The notes under the pieces are model-generated. The model was not told the origin of the DNA. It ran no database searches and saw only the letters and a list, made by a program, of their open reading frames with translations. Of a DNA stretch of 7,483 bases, positions 1 through 5,854 are shown piece by piece. Both the position numbers and the translations under genes were made by a program. Source of the DNA: Methylocystaceae bacterium (GTDB taxonomy: Bacteria; Pseudomonadota; Alphaproteobacteria; Rhizobiales; Beijerinckiaceae); contig PLZT01000187.1 in the NCBI GenBank assembly GCA_003152255.1, forward strand, positions 15,917-23,399, written 5' to 3'. How positions within the stretch are numbered: position 1 is the stretch's first letter; each line of letters begins with the position of its first letter.

Positions 1-131
1 CCATCGCTGGTCCCGCAACTGGACTTGCCGGAACCGCCGCTTGTCCCGCAGCCTTTGTGGTCGGCGATTTTTTGCATGATGTCGTCCAGCGGCTCGGCCG
101 CGGCGAATTCGAAGTTGGAAGAATCGTCCAT
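1..131 (-). CDS. nifB: Probable NifB (FeMo-cofactor biosynthesis radical SAM protein), 5' end only
   Basis: Partial gene reading leftward off the window; only the first 43 codons are present. The start ATG (131-129 on the minus strand) has an AGGAG ribosome-binding site at 141-137, five bases away. The visible protein is acidic at first and then becomes a Gly/Ser/Cys stretch with KGCGTSGGSG and KSSCGTSDG. NifB proteins of alphaproteobacteria typically have such a Cys/Gly/Ser-rich lead-in just before the radical SAM domain, which would lie beyond the edge. The case is strengthened by a sigma-54 promoter and two NifA sites directly upstream and by the divergent nifA. NifB is a cytoplasmic S-adenosylmethionine enzyme that builds the NifB-co precursor of the nitrogenase cofactor. 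The catalytic CxxxCxxC motif is not in view, so the identity rests on the N-terminus and context; another nif gene with a Cys-rich N-terminus is possible. Confidence 0.75.
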   Translation of the reverse strand, partial: MDDSSNFEFAAAEPLDDIMQKIADHKGCGTSGGSGKSSCGTSD

Positions 132-247
132 GACAGCTCCTAACGAGTTGTTATTTCATAAGACACCTCGCGGAGCGCATCGTGACGTCGACGGGCTTTG
201 ATATGGCCGCTTCGTCGCGCAGCGCGATCCGATTTCTGGAAAGGTTC

Positions 248-262
248 GCAACAAGCGTGCCA
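248..262 (-). promoter_or_regulatory. Sigma-54 (-24/-12) promoter of the probable nifB
   Basis: On the minus strand the sequence reads TGGCAC-GCTTG-TTGC, a full match to the RpoN core consensus TGGCAC-N5-TTGC. The GG falls at 261-260, which predicts transcription from about 236 and a leader of roughly 105 bases before the ATG at 131. Two NifA activator sites lie at the expected distance upstream. Confidence 0.9.
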
Positions 263-321
263 TCTCGTTAAAATTGATAAAATGCCGTATAAACAGGGTG
301 TTATTGGCTAATGCGGGTGGT

Positions 322-337
322 TGTTGGCATGCCGACA
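322..337 (-). promoter_or_regulatory. NifA upstream activator site 1 (proximal) for nifB
   Basis: Perfect TGT-N10-ACA inside a larger imperfect palindrome (TTGTTGGCATGCCGACAA, 321-338). Its centre is about 94 bases upstream of the predicted nifB transcription start, which is within the usual range for NifA enhancers. It lies upstream of the likely start of the rightward TPR gene, so it is in non-coding DNA. Confidence 0.82.
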
Positions 338-362
338 ACGAACATAAGGGCGTGCTTTCGAT

Positions 363-378
363 TGTCGCCAACTCGACA
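363..378 (-). promoter_or_regulatory. NifA upstream activator site 2 (distal) for nifB
   Basis: Second perfect TGT-N10-ACA (TGTCGCCAACTCGACA), with the arms extended to TGTCG/CGACA. Its centre is 41 bases from that of site 1, about four helical turns, so both sites would face the same side of the DNA. It lies about 135 bases upstream of the predicted nifB start. It could also influence the rightward TPR gene, but no sigma-54 promoter was seen on that strand before 439. Confidence 0.75.
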
Positions 379-438
379 TTTGGGCCGCGCGGCGCGTCCG
401 ACCCTGCGCGGCGGCGCGATATTTGCGTTGGGGGACTC

Positions 439-918
439 ATGAAAGAGATTGGAATGGAAGCGCCGTCGATCGACTTTGGCGAGTTGCCGGCGCCGATCAA
501 TGAACTGCTGCAACGCGGAGTTCGGGCTTATCGAAGCGACCGCGCGCTTGCGGACACGCTGTTTCGGCGAGCTCTAGCGCTGGCGCCGCGGGAGCTGGCG
601 ACATATTACTGCCTCTATAAAATACACACCTACATGGGTAACCTCGACTTCGCCGCCGCCATCGCCAAGCAAGGCATGTGCGAGGCCGCGCGACAAGCCG
701 GATGGAGCGCCGATCCCGCGCAATGGCCGCCTCAAAACGCGGCAGGCGAGGGCGCTGCGCGCTTCGCTTTGTTCACATTAAAGGCGCTTAGCTTCATCGA
801 GTTGAAGCGCGACAATCGGGAAATCGCGCTGAAACATCTGGCCTCGCTTGAGGTTCTCGACCCTTCGGGCAGCGTGGGCTGGTCCGTGATTTCTCAGCTG
901 GCGCAAGGGTGCGCCTAA
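439..918 (+). CDS. Small TPR-like protein encoded between nifB and nifA
   Basis: Predicted cytoplasmic protein of 159 residues, all alpha-helical in character. Three TPR-like segments can be seen at about residues 17-50, 52-80 and 107-144; the middle one has ATYYCLYKIHTYMGNLDFA, typical of a TPR helix pair. No signal peptide, membrane segment or catalytic motif is visible. The reading frame stays open back to 274, but that stretch covers the nifB promoter and NifA sites, so the start is placed at ATG 439, behind GGGGGA (430-435; spacing of only 3). ATG 454 is an alternative. It lies 124 bases before nifA in the same direction and may share transcription with it. TPR proteins usually act as protein-binding scaffolds; a role with nitrogenase assembly or NifA is a contextual guess. 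I do not recognise a named gene. Confidence 0.75.
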   Translation: MKEIGMEAPSIDFGELPAPINELLQRGVRAYRSDRALADTLFRRALALAPRELATYYCLYKIHTYMGNLDFAAAIAKQGMCEAARQAGWSADPAQWPPQNAAGEGAARFALFTLKALSFIELKRDNREIALKHLASLEVLDPSGSVGWSVISQLAQGCA

Positions 919-934
919 AAACCCCGAGCCGCGC

Positions 935-971
935 GACAATGTCCGCGTCGGTTTGTCGCGGAGACATTGTC
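935..971. repeat. Inverted repeat upstream of the nifA promoter (possible operator, RegR/RegA-like)
   Basis: GACAATGTC (935-943) and GACATTGTC (963-971) are perfect inverted copies, and each half is itself a 9-bp palindrome around one base. Inner CGCG/CGCG pairs (944-947 with 957-960) extend the dyad past a two-base bulge. The centre lies about 52 bases upstream of the predicted nifA start site. Read on the minus strand, CGGACATTGTCGCGC (947-933) matches 10 of 12 fixed positions of the RegR/RegA consensus as I recall it. There is no T-run, so it is a poor intrinsic terminator for the TPR gene, although an RNA hairpin is possible. Confidence 0.5.
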
Positions 972-978
972 TCAAATG

Positions 979-993
979 CGGCACACGCTTTGC
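979..993 (+). promoter_or_regulatory. Sigma-54 promoter of nifA
   Basis: CGGCAC-ACGCT-TTGC followed by A matches the -24/-12 consensus except for the first base (C for T). It predicts transcription from about 1005 and a 38-base leader to the nifA ATG. No TGT-N10-ACA site was found in the 200 bases upstream, so the activator is unclear: NifA at a degenerate site, NtrC or another sigma-54 activator. Confidence 0.78.
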
Positions 994-1042
994 ACACATT
1001 ATGACATGAGGCCACTCCCACGCGTTCTTTCAGGAGAAGGCA

Positions 1043-2785
1043 ATGGGCTGTCACCCCGGACCCAGCATGACCATATCAGCAATGCCGTCGTCGAACTTGA
1101 GCGAATCCGCTTTGGTCGGCATCTACGAAGTATCGAAACTACTGGCTTCCCCCAACCGCCTCGAACGCACCTTGGCGGGGGTGCTGGCGCTGCTATCGAG
1201 TTTTCTCGACATGAGGCATGGGCTGTTCGCCTTGCTGGATAAGCAGGGCGAACCGGAAATCGTCGTCGGTTCCGGTTGGTCCGAGACCAACGCGAAAAAA
1301 TATTTCGATCATTTGCCCGAACGCGCGGTCGGCCAGATCTTCGCCACCAAAATGCCGCTGGTGATCGAAAATGTGCAGACATCGCCTTTGTTCGAAGGCT
1401 CGGATCTCTCGGATTGGGGTCCAACGGACGGCCAGCCGTTTTCGCTGGTCGGCGTGCCGATCAAGGACGGCGACACCGTGGTCGGCACGCTGACGATCGA
1501 TCGCGTATTCAGCGATCGCTCGGCGATTCGGTTCGATCATGACGTCCGCTTTCTGACCATGATCGCCAATCTGGTCGGGCAAACATTGCGGCTGCATAAG
1601 CTTATCTCGCGCGACCGCGACAGGCTGATGCAGGAGAACGCGCGCCTCGGCAAGGGCGACCGGCCGACGATCGCCGAATCGAAGTTCAACGGCATTAAGG
1701 GCATTGTCGGATCCAGCCCGTCCGTGAGCGCGGTGATCGACAAAATCCGCATCGTCGCCAAATCTCGATCGACCGTGCTGCTGCGCGGAGAATCGGGCAC
1801 CGGCAAGGAATTGTTCGCGGCGGCGCTTCACAATCTCTCGCCGCGCCACTCCAAGCCGTTCGTGAAGCTGAACTGCGCGGCTCTGCCTGAAAGCGTGTTG
1901 GAGTCCGAATTGTTTGGCCATGAGCGCGGCGCCTTCACCGGCGCGGCGAACTTGCGCAAGGGCCGGTTCGAACTGGCCGACGGCGGGACGTTGTTCCTGG
2001 ACGAAATCGGCGAGATCACGCCGTCCTTCCAGGCCAAGCTGCTGCGCGTTTTGCAGGAAGGCGAATTCGAACGGGTCGGCGGTTCGCGCACGATGAAGGT
2101 GGATGTCCGCTTCGTTTGCGCCACCAATAAAAATCTCGAAGAAGCCGTGCAGAAGGGCGAGTTCCGCGCCGATCTCTATTATCGTATCAGCGTCGTTCCG
2201 ATTTTTCTGCCGCCGCTGCGCGAACGGAAAGGCGATCTCGGGCCGCTCGCCAACGAGTTCCTGCGGCGCTTCAACGCCGAGCAGGGCACGCATCTCACGC
2301 TGTCTCCTTCCGCCATGGAGGTGCTCTCGGAATGCGGCTTTCCCGGCAACATCCGCGAATTGGAGAATTGCGTGTTCCGCACTGCGACCTTGGCGCGAGG
2401 TGAGGCGATTATCGATAAGGATTTCTCCTGCCGCAACGATGGTTGCCTGTCGGCCGTGCTGTGGAGCGGCTCGCATGAGGCCGCGGCGCCGTCGCCTCTG
2501 TTCAAGCAGCAGTTGCCGATCGTCCCCAGCCAAAAGGCGCCGGTCGCCGCCGAGCCGCGCCCGCCGGCCCCAAGCGCCGCGGAACCGGACGCGCCAATGA
2601 ATTGTCCGGGGGCCGAAAACTGCACCGTGGTGGGAGTCGATCAGCGCGGCGATCGCGAGAAGCTCATCCGCGCGATGGAGCAGGCGGGTTGGGTGAAGGC
2701 CAAGGCGGCGCGTCTGCTCGGCTTGACGCCGCGCCAGATTGGCTACGCGCTGCAAAAGCATGACGTGCCCGTGCGGAAATTCTAA
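1043..2785 (+). CDS. nifA: NifA, sigma-54-dependent nif transcriptional activator (oxygen-sensitive, Cys-motif class)
   Basis: 580-residue transcription activator for nif promoters. The order is an N-terminal GAF-type sensory domain (about 20-185), an AAA+ sigma-54 activator domain (about 220-450), a Pro/Ala-rich linker (about 475-530) and a C-terminal Fis-type helix-turn-helix (about 538-575). Visible motifs are Walker A GESGTGKE (249-256), the sigma-54 contact loop GAFTGA (296-301) and Walker B GGTLFLDE (314-321). Cysteines 431, 443, 463 and 468 form the C-X11-C-X19-C-X4-C motif that, in rhizobial and other alphaproteobacterial NifA, is tied to direct oxygen and redox sensitivity without NifL. 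The linker has one more pair, C521 and C527. The start at 1043 is supported by AGGAG at 1032-1036, six bases away. It probably drives the nifB and 3954 promoters in this window and is co-transcribed with the LRV gene. Confidence 0.97.
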   Translation: MGCHPGPSMTISAMPSSNLSESALVGIYEVSKLLASPNRLERTLAGVLALLSSFLDMRHGLFALLDKQGEPEIVVGSGWSETNAKKYFDHLPERAVGQIFATKMPLVIENVQTSPLFEGSDLSDWGPTDGQPFSLVGVPIKDGDTVVGTLTIDRVFSDRSAIRFDHDVRFLTMIANLVGQTLRLHKLISRDRDRLMQENARLGKGDRPTIAESKFNGIKGIVGSSPSVSAVIDKIRIVAKSRSTVLLRGESGTGKELFAAALHNLSPRHSKPFVKLNCAALPESVLESELFGHERGAFTGAANLRKGRFELADGGTLFLDEIGEITPSFQAKLLRVLQEGEFERVGGSRTMKVDVRFVCATNKNLEEAVQKGEFRADLYYRISVVPIFLPPLRERKGDLGPLANEFLRRFNAEQGTHLTLSPSAMEVLSECGFPGNIRELENCVFRTATLARGEAIIDKDFSCRNDGCLSAVLWSGSHEAAAPSPLFKQQLPIVPSQKAPVAAEPRPPAPSAAEPDAPMNCPGAENCTVVGVDQRGDREKLIRAMEQAGWVKAKAARLLGLTPRQIGYALQKHDVPVRKF

Positions 2786-2790
2786 AGTCC

Positions 2791-3558
2791 ATGATCGGCG
2801 ATTTCGATCCGGACGCGCACCCGTTGGATTGGCAGGGTCAGCCGGTCCGCTGTCGCGATTGCGCCCATGTTTCGCTCAATCGCGAGGGCCTTTGTCGCAA
2901 GGGCGCGGCGTGCGTGCGTGATCGGCGCGCGCGCCGCGTCGACGGCTTCTTCAAGAAGCATCCACAGCTCGCGAATAACTATCTCGACCACTCCTATTTC
3001 GAGGTGCGCGCGATGGCGGCGAAATACGCCAGCCTGTTGCGCCTGCAAGCCCTGTTGACCGATCCGGAACCCGAGGTGCGCGCCATGGCGGCGGCGCGAC
3101 TGCCGGCTTCGCGTCTTGGAGCGCTCGCCCGCGACCCCGAGCCGCGCGTGCGCATCGTGCTGGCCAATCGATTGGAGGGCGCCGCGTTGCTCGCGATGCT
3201 GGACGATCCCGACTATCTGGTGCGCGTGAATGTGGTGCGGCGGCTTGATCCCGAACTGCTACCCTTGGCGGTTGGAGACGCGGACCCGGGGGTGCGCGGC
3301 TGGGTGGCGCGGCGGTTGCCGCCGGAACGGCTTGGCTTATTGATGTTCGACCCGGAGCCATTGGTGCGCCTTGTCGTCGCCGAGCGCCTGCCGGAAGAAC
3401 GGCTCGAAGCCATGCGCGAGGACGAGGATCTCCGCGTGCGCTTCACGGTGGCCGAACGCGCGCCAATTGCTTTGTTGCCGGCTCTCCTGAACGACAAGGA
3501 CGAACTGGTGCGCGCCGCCGCCCAAGCCAGGCTTTCGTCATCGGAAAGCGGCGGCTGA
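2791..3558 (+). CDS. 4Fe-4S cluster / leucine-rich-variant (LRV) repeat protein
   Basis: 255-residue soluble protein of the type first characterised as the LRV protein of Azotobacter vinelandii. The N-terminus has four cysteines, C21-X2-C24-X10-C35-X5-C41, expected to hold a 4Fe-4S cluster. It is followed by exact 24-residue repeats beginning at about residues 91, 115, 139, 163, 187, 211 and 235 (pattern DPEPxVRxxxAxRLP), with a degenerate copy from about 66. Such repeats form a right-handed superhelix of alternating alpha and 3-10 helices. The ATG is five bases after the nifA stop with no strong ribosome-binding site, which suggests translational coupling, so its dose follows NifA. The function of the family is not established; its nif linkage suggests a role in redox sensing, Fe-S handling or a partner of the nitrogenase system. 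The family call is firm, the role is not. Confidence 0.93.
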   Translation: MIGDFDPDAHPLDWQGQPVRCRDCAHVSLNREGLCRKGAACVRDRRARRVDGFFKKHPQLANNYLDHSYFEVRAMAAKYASLLRLQALLTDPEPEVRAMAAARLPASRLGALARDPEPRVRIVLANRLEGAALLAMLDDPDYLVRVNVVRRLDPELLPLAVGDADPGVRGWVARRLPPERLGLLMFDPEPLVRLVVAERLPEERLEAMREDEDLRVRFTVAERAPIALLPALLNDKDELVRAAAQARLSSSESGG

Positions 3559-3794
3559 CGCTGGCTCGCGCCGCCCGAAGAACGCAATTTAAATCAACTC
3601 GACCCAGACAACTATTTGGCGCGTATATACCGCCGTAGCGAGGTAATGCTCGCGCTAAATAAAGCTGGCGTAATCCATACAAGACGTGATGTGACGAGAA
3701 TGATATAATAAAAATTTGTTTTGCACGTGATATATAGTGACGGTTGCGTGGTTGTGTTTTTACAATACATATAATGTCTATTTTGAGTATATTC

Positions 3795-3810
3795 TGTTAT
3801 ATAGCGCACA
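3795..3810 (+). promoter_or_regulatory. NifA upstream activator site for the first YqeB-like gene
   Basis: Perfect TGT-N10-ACA (TGTTATATAGCGCACA). Its centre is about 117 bases upstream of the predicted start from the sigma-54 promoter at 3893-3907, a normal enhancer distance. TGT-N10-ACA occurs about twice by chance in a window this long, so position and pairing with the promoter carry the argument. Confidence 0.72.
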
Positions 3811-3892
3811 ATCTGGTGTCGCGGTGTCGGCGCGCCGCGCGGGCGATTACGCAAGCTATTGTTCTGCATTGGCATATTTGCGCGCTCCAGCT

Positions 3893-3907
3893 TGGCGCGC
3901 GGGTTGC
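3893..3907 (+). promoter_or_regulatory. Sigma-54 promoter of the first YqeB-like gene
   Basis: TGGCGC-GCGGG-TTGC followed by A matches the -24/-12 consensus except for one base (G for A). GG and GC have the required spacing. It predicts transcription from about 3919, giving a 35-base leader to the GTG start at 3954. The upstream NifA site makes this a likely nif-regulated promoter. Confidence 0.78.
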
Positions 3908-3953
3908 ATGGGCGTTCTGCGGGATTAAGGCTTGGGAATCCAGGGGGCATTCA

Positions 3954-4814
3954 GTGCGGCAAGATGTGGCGCCATCAACTCGATATATTCAACCCTATGC
4001 ATTGATTCTCGGAACGAACGAGATCGCCTCCGCCGTGGCGGTGGAAATGCGCCGCGCGGGTTGGTCCGTCGTGCTTGCTCACGATCCCTTTCCGCCGGTC
4101 ATTCGCCGCAAAATGGCGTTTCATGATGTCCTGTTCGGCGAATCGGTCGTGATCGAATCGATAGAGGGCGTGCTGGCCGAGGACGTCCTCAATCTTTTGG
4201 ACGCTTTGAACGCGAGTGAACATGTGGTTGTGACGCCGCTTCAACTACCCGATCTCATCGCTCTCCGCACGCCGGAGGTTCTCATAGATGGACGAATGCA
4301 GATGTACCGCGTCACGCCCGACTTGCGCCACATAGCGCCGATGACGATCGGCTTGGGGCCGAACTTCGTGGTTGGCGAAAACTGCGACATGGCGATCGAA
4401 ACGAAGCCGATCCGATCGGGGCGCCTCGTCAAGCGCGGCTCGTCCGAGAAAGCCGATCACGTTCCGCAACGATTGGGCGGCTTGGGCAAGGAGCGGTTCG
4501 TCCATGCCTCTCGCGAAGGGCTTTGGCACACGGCGGTCGACATTGGGGTTCGTGTTTTCAAGGACTTTGTCGTCGGGCGTTTGGACGGATTGCCCGTCTG
4601 CGCGCCGATCGACGGATTGGTGCGCGGCGTCGCTCGCGACGGTTCGCGCATCCCGCCCGGCGTCAAGGTGCTCGAGATCGACCCGCGTGGCCGCGACGCG
4701 CAATGGACAGGAATAGACAGTCGCTCGAGCCTAATCGCCAGGGCCGTGCTGAAGGCGGCTCAAGGCGGTAATTTGGAGCGGGCGGCAAAGTCGAGTTCGT
4801 CGATTCTCGCGTAA
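3954..4814 (+). CDS. YqeB/EF2563-family molybdenum-hydroxylase accessory-like protein, paralogue 1 (NifA-regulated)
   Basis: 286-residue soluble protein resembling the EF2563/YqeB family, whose genes accompany selenium-dependent molybdenum hydroxylases and XdhC-type maturation factors. An N-terminal Rossmann-like stretch (ALILGTNEIASAVAVEMRRAG, about 16-36, loop GTNEIASA) is followed by the family hallmarks RRKMAF (51-56), DGRM (112-115) and TIGLGPNF..GE.CD.AIET (131-150). A barrel-sandwich (lipoyl-like) segment with CAPIDGLVRG and VLEIDP follows at about 213-243. The start is GTG 3954, six bases after AGGGGG (3942-3947). It aligns with the start of the downstream paralogue, whereas an upstream ATG at 3744 would translate regulatory DNA. 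The sigma-54 promoter and NifA site imply expression during nitrogen fixation. No hydroxylase genes are in view, so a role in molybdenum or cofactor supply to nitrogenase is inferred, not shown. Confidence 0.8.
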   Translation: MRQDVAPSTRYIQPYALILGTNEIASAVAVEMRRAGWSVVLAHDPFPPVIRRKMAFHDVLFGESVVIESIEGVLAEDVLNLLDALNASEHVVVTPLQLPDLIALRTPEVLIDGRMQMYRVTPDLRHIAPMTIGLGPNFVVGENCDMAIETKPIRSGRLVKRGSSEKADHVPQRLGGLGKERFVHASREGLWHTAVDIGVRVFKDFVVGRLDGLPVCAPIDGLVRGVARDGSRIPPGVKVLEIDPRGRDAQWTGIDSRSSLIARAVLKAAQGGNLERAAKSSSSILA

Positions 4815-4858
4815 ATTGCCGTTGCGCGCGATCCGTTTTCGCGACAAACAAAGTGACT

Positions 4859-4876
4859 CCGCCTGCGGCGGTTTTT
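4859..4876 (+). terminator. Small intrinsic terminator between the YqeB-like paralogues
   Basis: CCGCC-TGC-GGCGG (4859-4871) followed directly by five T residues: a five-pair all-GC stem with a three-base loop. It lies 44 bases after the stop at 4814 and 44 before the next ATG. The short stem suggests partial termination or attenuation rather than a complete stop. Confidence 0.55.
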
Positions 4877-4920
4877 GCTACTCCATCTAGTCTGGCTCTC
4901 CGCTAATCGAAGTTAAAACC

Positions 4921-5745
4921 ATGAGCGAAGAAACGTGCATCCTGGTCTGTGGCATTGGTGAAACTGCTTCGGCGGTGGCGCGCCGGCTTTTCGCCGAAGA
5001 TCGCGCGGTCGCGATTCATCAGGCGGCGCCGCCGCGAACGCTTCGGCGAAAGATGGCCTTCTCCGACGCATGGTTCGACGGCGCCGCGTCACTCGACGGA
5101 GTCGAGGCCCGACGCGCCGATTTGAGCAGCGAGTTTCTACTCGGCCTTCGAGCTCGCCAATTCATTCCGCTTCTCACGCAGCGGTTCGCCGATGTCGTCG
5201 AACGCTGGCCGTGGGACGTGATCGTCACGGCCCGCGGGGAGGACGGCTCCCCCGGGGACTATCTGGCTGATCTCGCGGATTTGACGATCGGCCTTGGCGG
5301 AGGTTTCGTCGCGGGCGAAGACTGCGACATCGCCATCGAAACACAAGGGCCAGATCCTGGAGCGATCATTCGCGCCGGCCGCGTCCCCTCGCGCCGCCAA
5401 GGCAAATCCGACGGCGATCTCGCTGACCAGCACGAGGTGCGCGCTCCTTCGTCCGGGCTGTTCCAGACCACGAAAATCATCGGCGCCTTTGTCGAAGGCG
5501 GCGATGCGCTGGGGACGGTCGGCGAAAGCGTCGTCCTCGCTCCGGTTTCCGGCCGGATTAGAGGTTTGGTTCGCAGAGGGCAGGCGGTCGCCGCCGCATC
5601 GGTAATCGCCGAGATCGCGACATCGAACGCGACGCGGGTCGCGGGCGTCTCCGATCGCGATCAGCTGATTTCACGAGGCGTGGCTTTCGCCGTGGAGATG
5701 GAAGTCAGCGGGTGGGCCGTAGCGAGTTTCGAGGACTGGCGTTGA
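4921..5745 (+). CDS. YqeB/EF2563-family molybdenum-hydroxylase accessory-like protein, paralogue 2
   Basis: 274-residue soluble protein, clearly a diverged paralogue of the upstream gene. Shared landmarks are the N-terminal Rossmann-like loop GIGETASAVARRL (11-23), RRKMAF (42-47), LTIGLGGGFVAGEDCDIAIET (121-141) and a C-terminal barrel-sandwich stretch with VLAPVSGRIRGLVRRGQAV (about 205-223). It lacks the DGRM motif of paralogue 1 (the matching place reads TARGEDGS), so the two may have distinct tasks or act as a heteromer. The ATG at 4921 has no good ribosome-binding site, and neither a sigma-54 promoter nor a NifA site was found in the 106-base gap, which instead holds a terminator-like hairpin. 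Expression is therefore probably by read-through from paralogue 1. Its substrate is unknown; molybdenum-cofactor or sulfur handling is the family-based guess. Confidence 0.77.
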   Translation: MSEETCILVCGIGETASAVARRLFAEDRAVAIHQAAPPRTLRRKMAFSDAWFDGAASLDGVEARRADLSSEFLLGLRARQFIPLLTQRFADVVERWPWDVIVTARGEDGSPGDYLADLADLTIGLGGGFVAGEDCDIAIETQGPDPGAIIRAGRVPSRRQGKSDGDLADQHEVRAPSSGLFQTTKIIGAFVEGGDALGTVGESVVLAPVSGRIRGLVRRGQAVAAASVIAEIATSNATRVAGVSDRDQLISRGVAFAVEMEVSGWAVASFEDWR

Positions 5746-5817
5746 CTGGCGGAGATCGCCGGCGAGAAAATCCGCTCTCCGTCAAATGGGAATAACGCGC
5801 CGCTCAATATTGTGAAA

Positions 5818-5840
5818 ACTCGCGCCTTCGCTTCGCGAGT
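5818..5840 (+). repeat. Hairpin directly before the ribosome-binding site of the group III globin gene
   Basis: ACTCGCG (5818-5824) and CGCGAGT (5834-5840) form a perfect seven-pair stem with a nine-base loop. It ends three bases before GGGAGGAG (5844-5851), the strong ribosome-binding site for ATG 5855. It has no T-run, so it may serve as an mRNA stability or translation-control element; a processed end of the upstream transcript is another option. Confidence 0.5.
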
Positions 5841-5854
5841 CACGGGAGGAGAAA

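Larger units (their letters stand above)
3559..3953. other. Long intergenic regulatory region with AT-rich core
   Basis: About 395 bases without a credible gene. The core 3691-3810 is about 31% GC by my count, in strong contrast to the GC-rich genes on both sides, and includes an isolated TATAAT (3770-3775) without a good -35 partner. A NifA site (3795-3810) and a sigma-54 promoter (3893-3907) lie at its right end. The frame of the next gene stays open back to 3744, but this part has atypical composition and covers the regulatory sites, so it is treated as non-coding. No clear terminator for the nifA-LRV operon was seen; a weak GCGAG/CTCGC hairpin (3638-3653) lacks a T-run. Confidence 0.75.

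Noticed and set aside
274..438. Upstream extension of the TPR-like reading frame to ATG 274
   Set aside because: It would run through both NifA sites of the nifB regulatory region, and the extra 55 residues show no TPR character. ATG 439 has an SD-like sequence.
935..971. Intrinsic terminator for the TPR-like gene
   Set aside because: The stem is good, but it is followed by CTCAAATG rather than a T-run, and the sigma-54 promoter of nifA begins eight bases later. An operator is more likely.
1193..2761. Long minus-strand open frame of 522 codons opposite nifA
   Set aside because: It is a GC-rich shadow of nifA, with low-complexity Arg/Gln/Ala content and no recognisable domain.
3765..3782. 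TGT...ACA-like sequences near TGTTTTTACAATACA (about 3755-3769)
   Set aside because: The spacer is nine, not ten, bases, and a perfect site lies nearby at 3795-3810.
3878..3890. Second sigma-54 promoter around TGGCATATTTGC upstream of 3954
   Set aside because: The GG-to-GC spacing is about three bases too short for RpoN, whereas the site at 3893-3907 has exact spacing.
3612..3950. Minus-strand frame across the 3559-3953 intergenic region
   Set aside because: No recognisable protein features and unusual composition; it overlaps the regulatory sites on the other strand.
3744..3953. Upstream extension of the first YqeB-like frame to ATG 3744
   Set aside because: The stretch is partly AT-rich, contains a NifA site and the sigma-54 promoter, and has no counterpart in the paralogue. 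GTG 3954 with AGGGGG fits far better.
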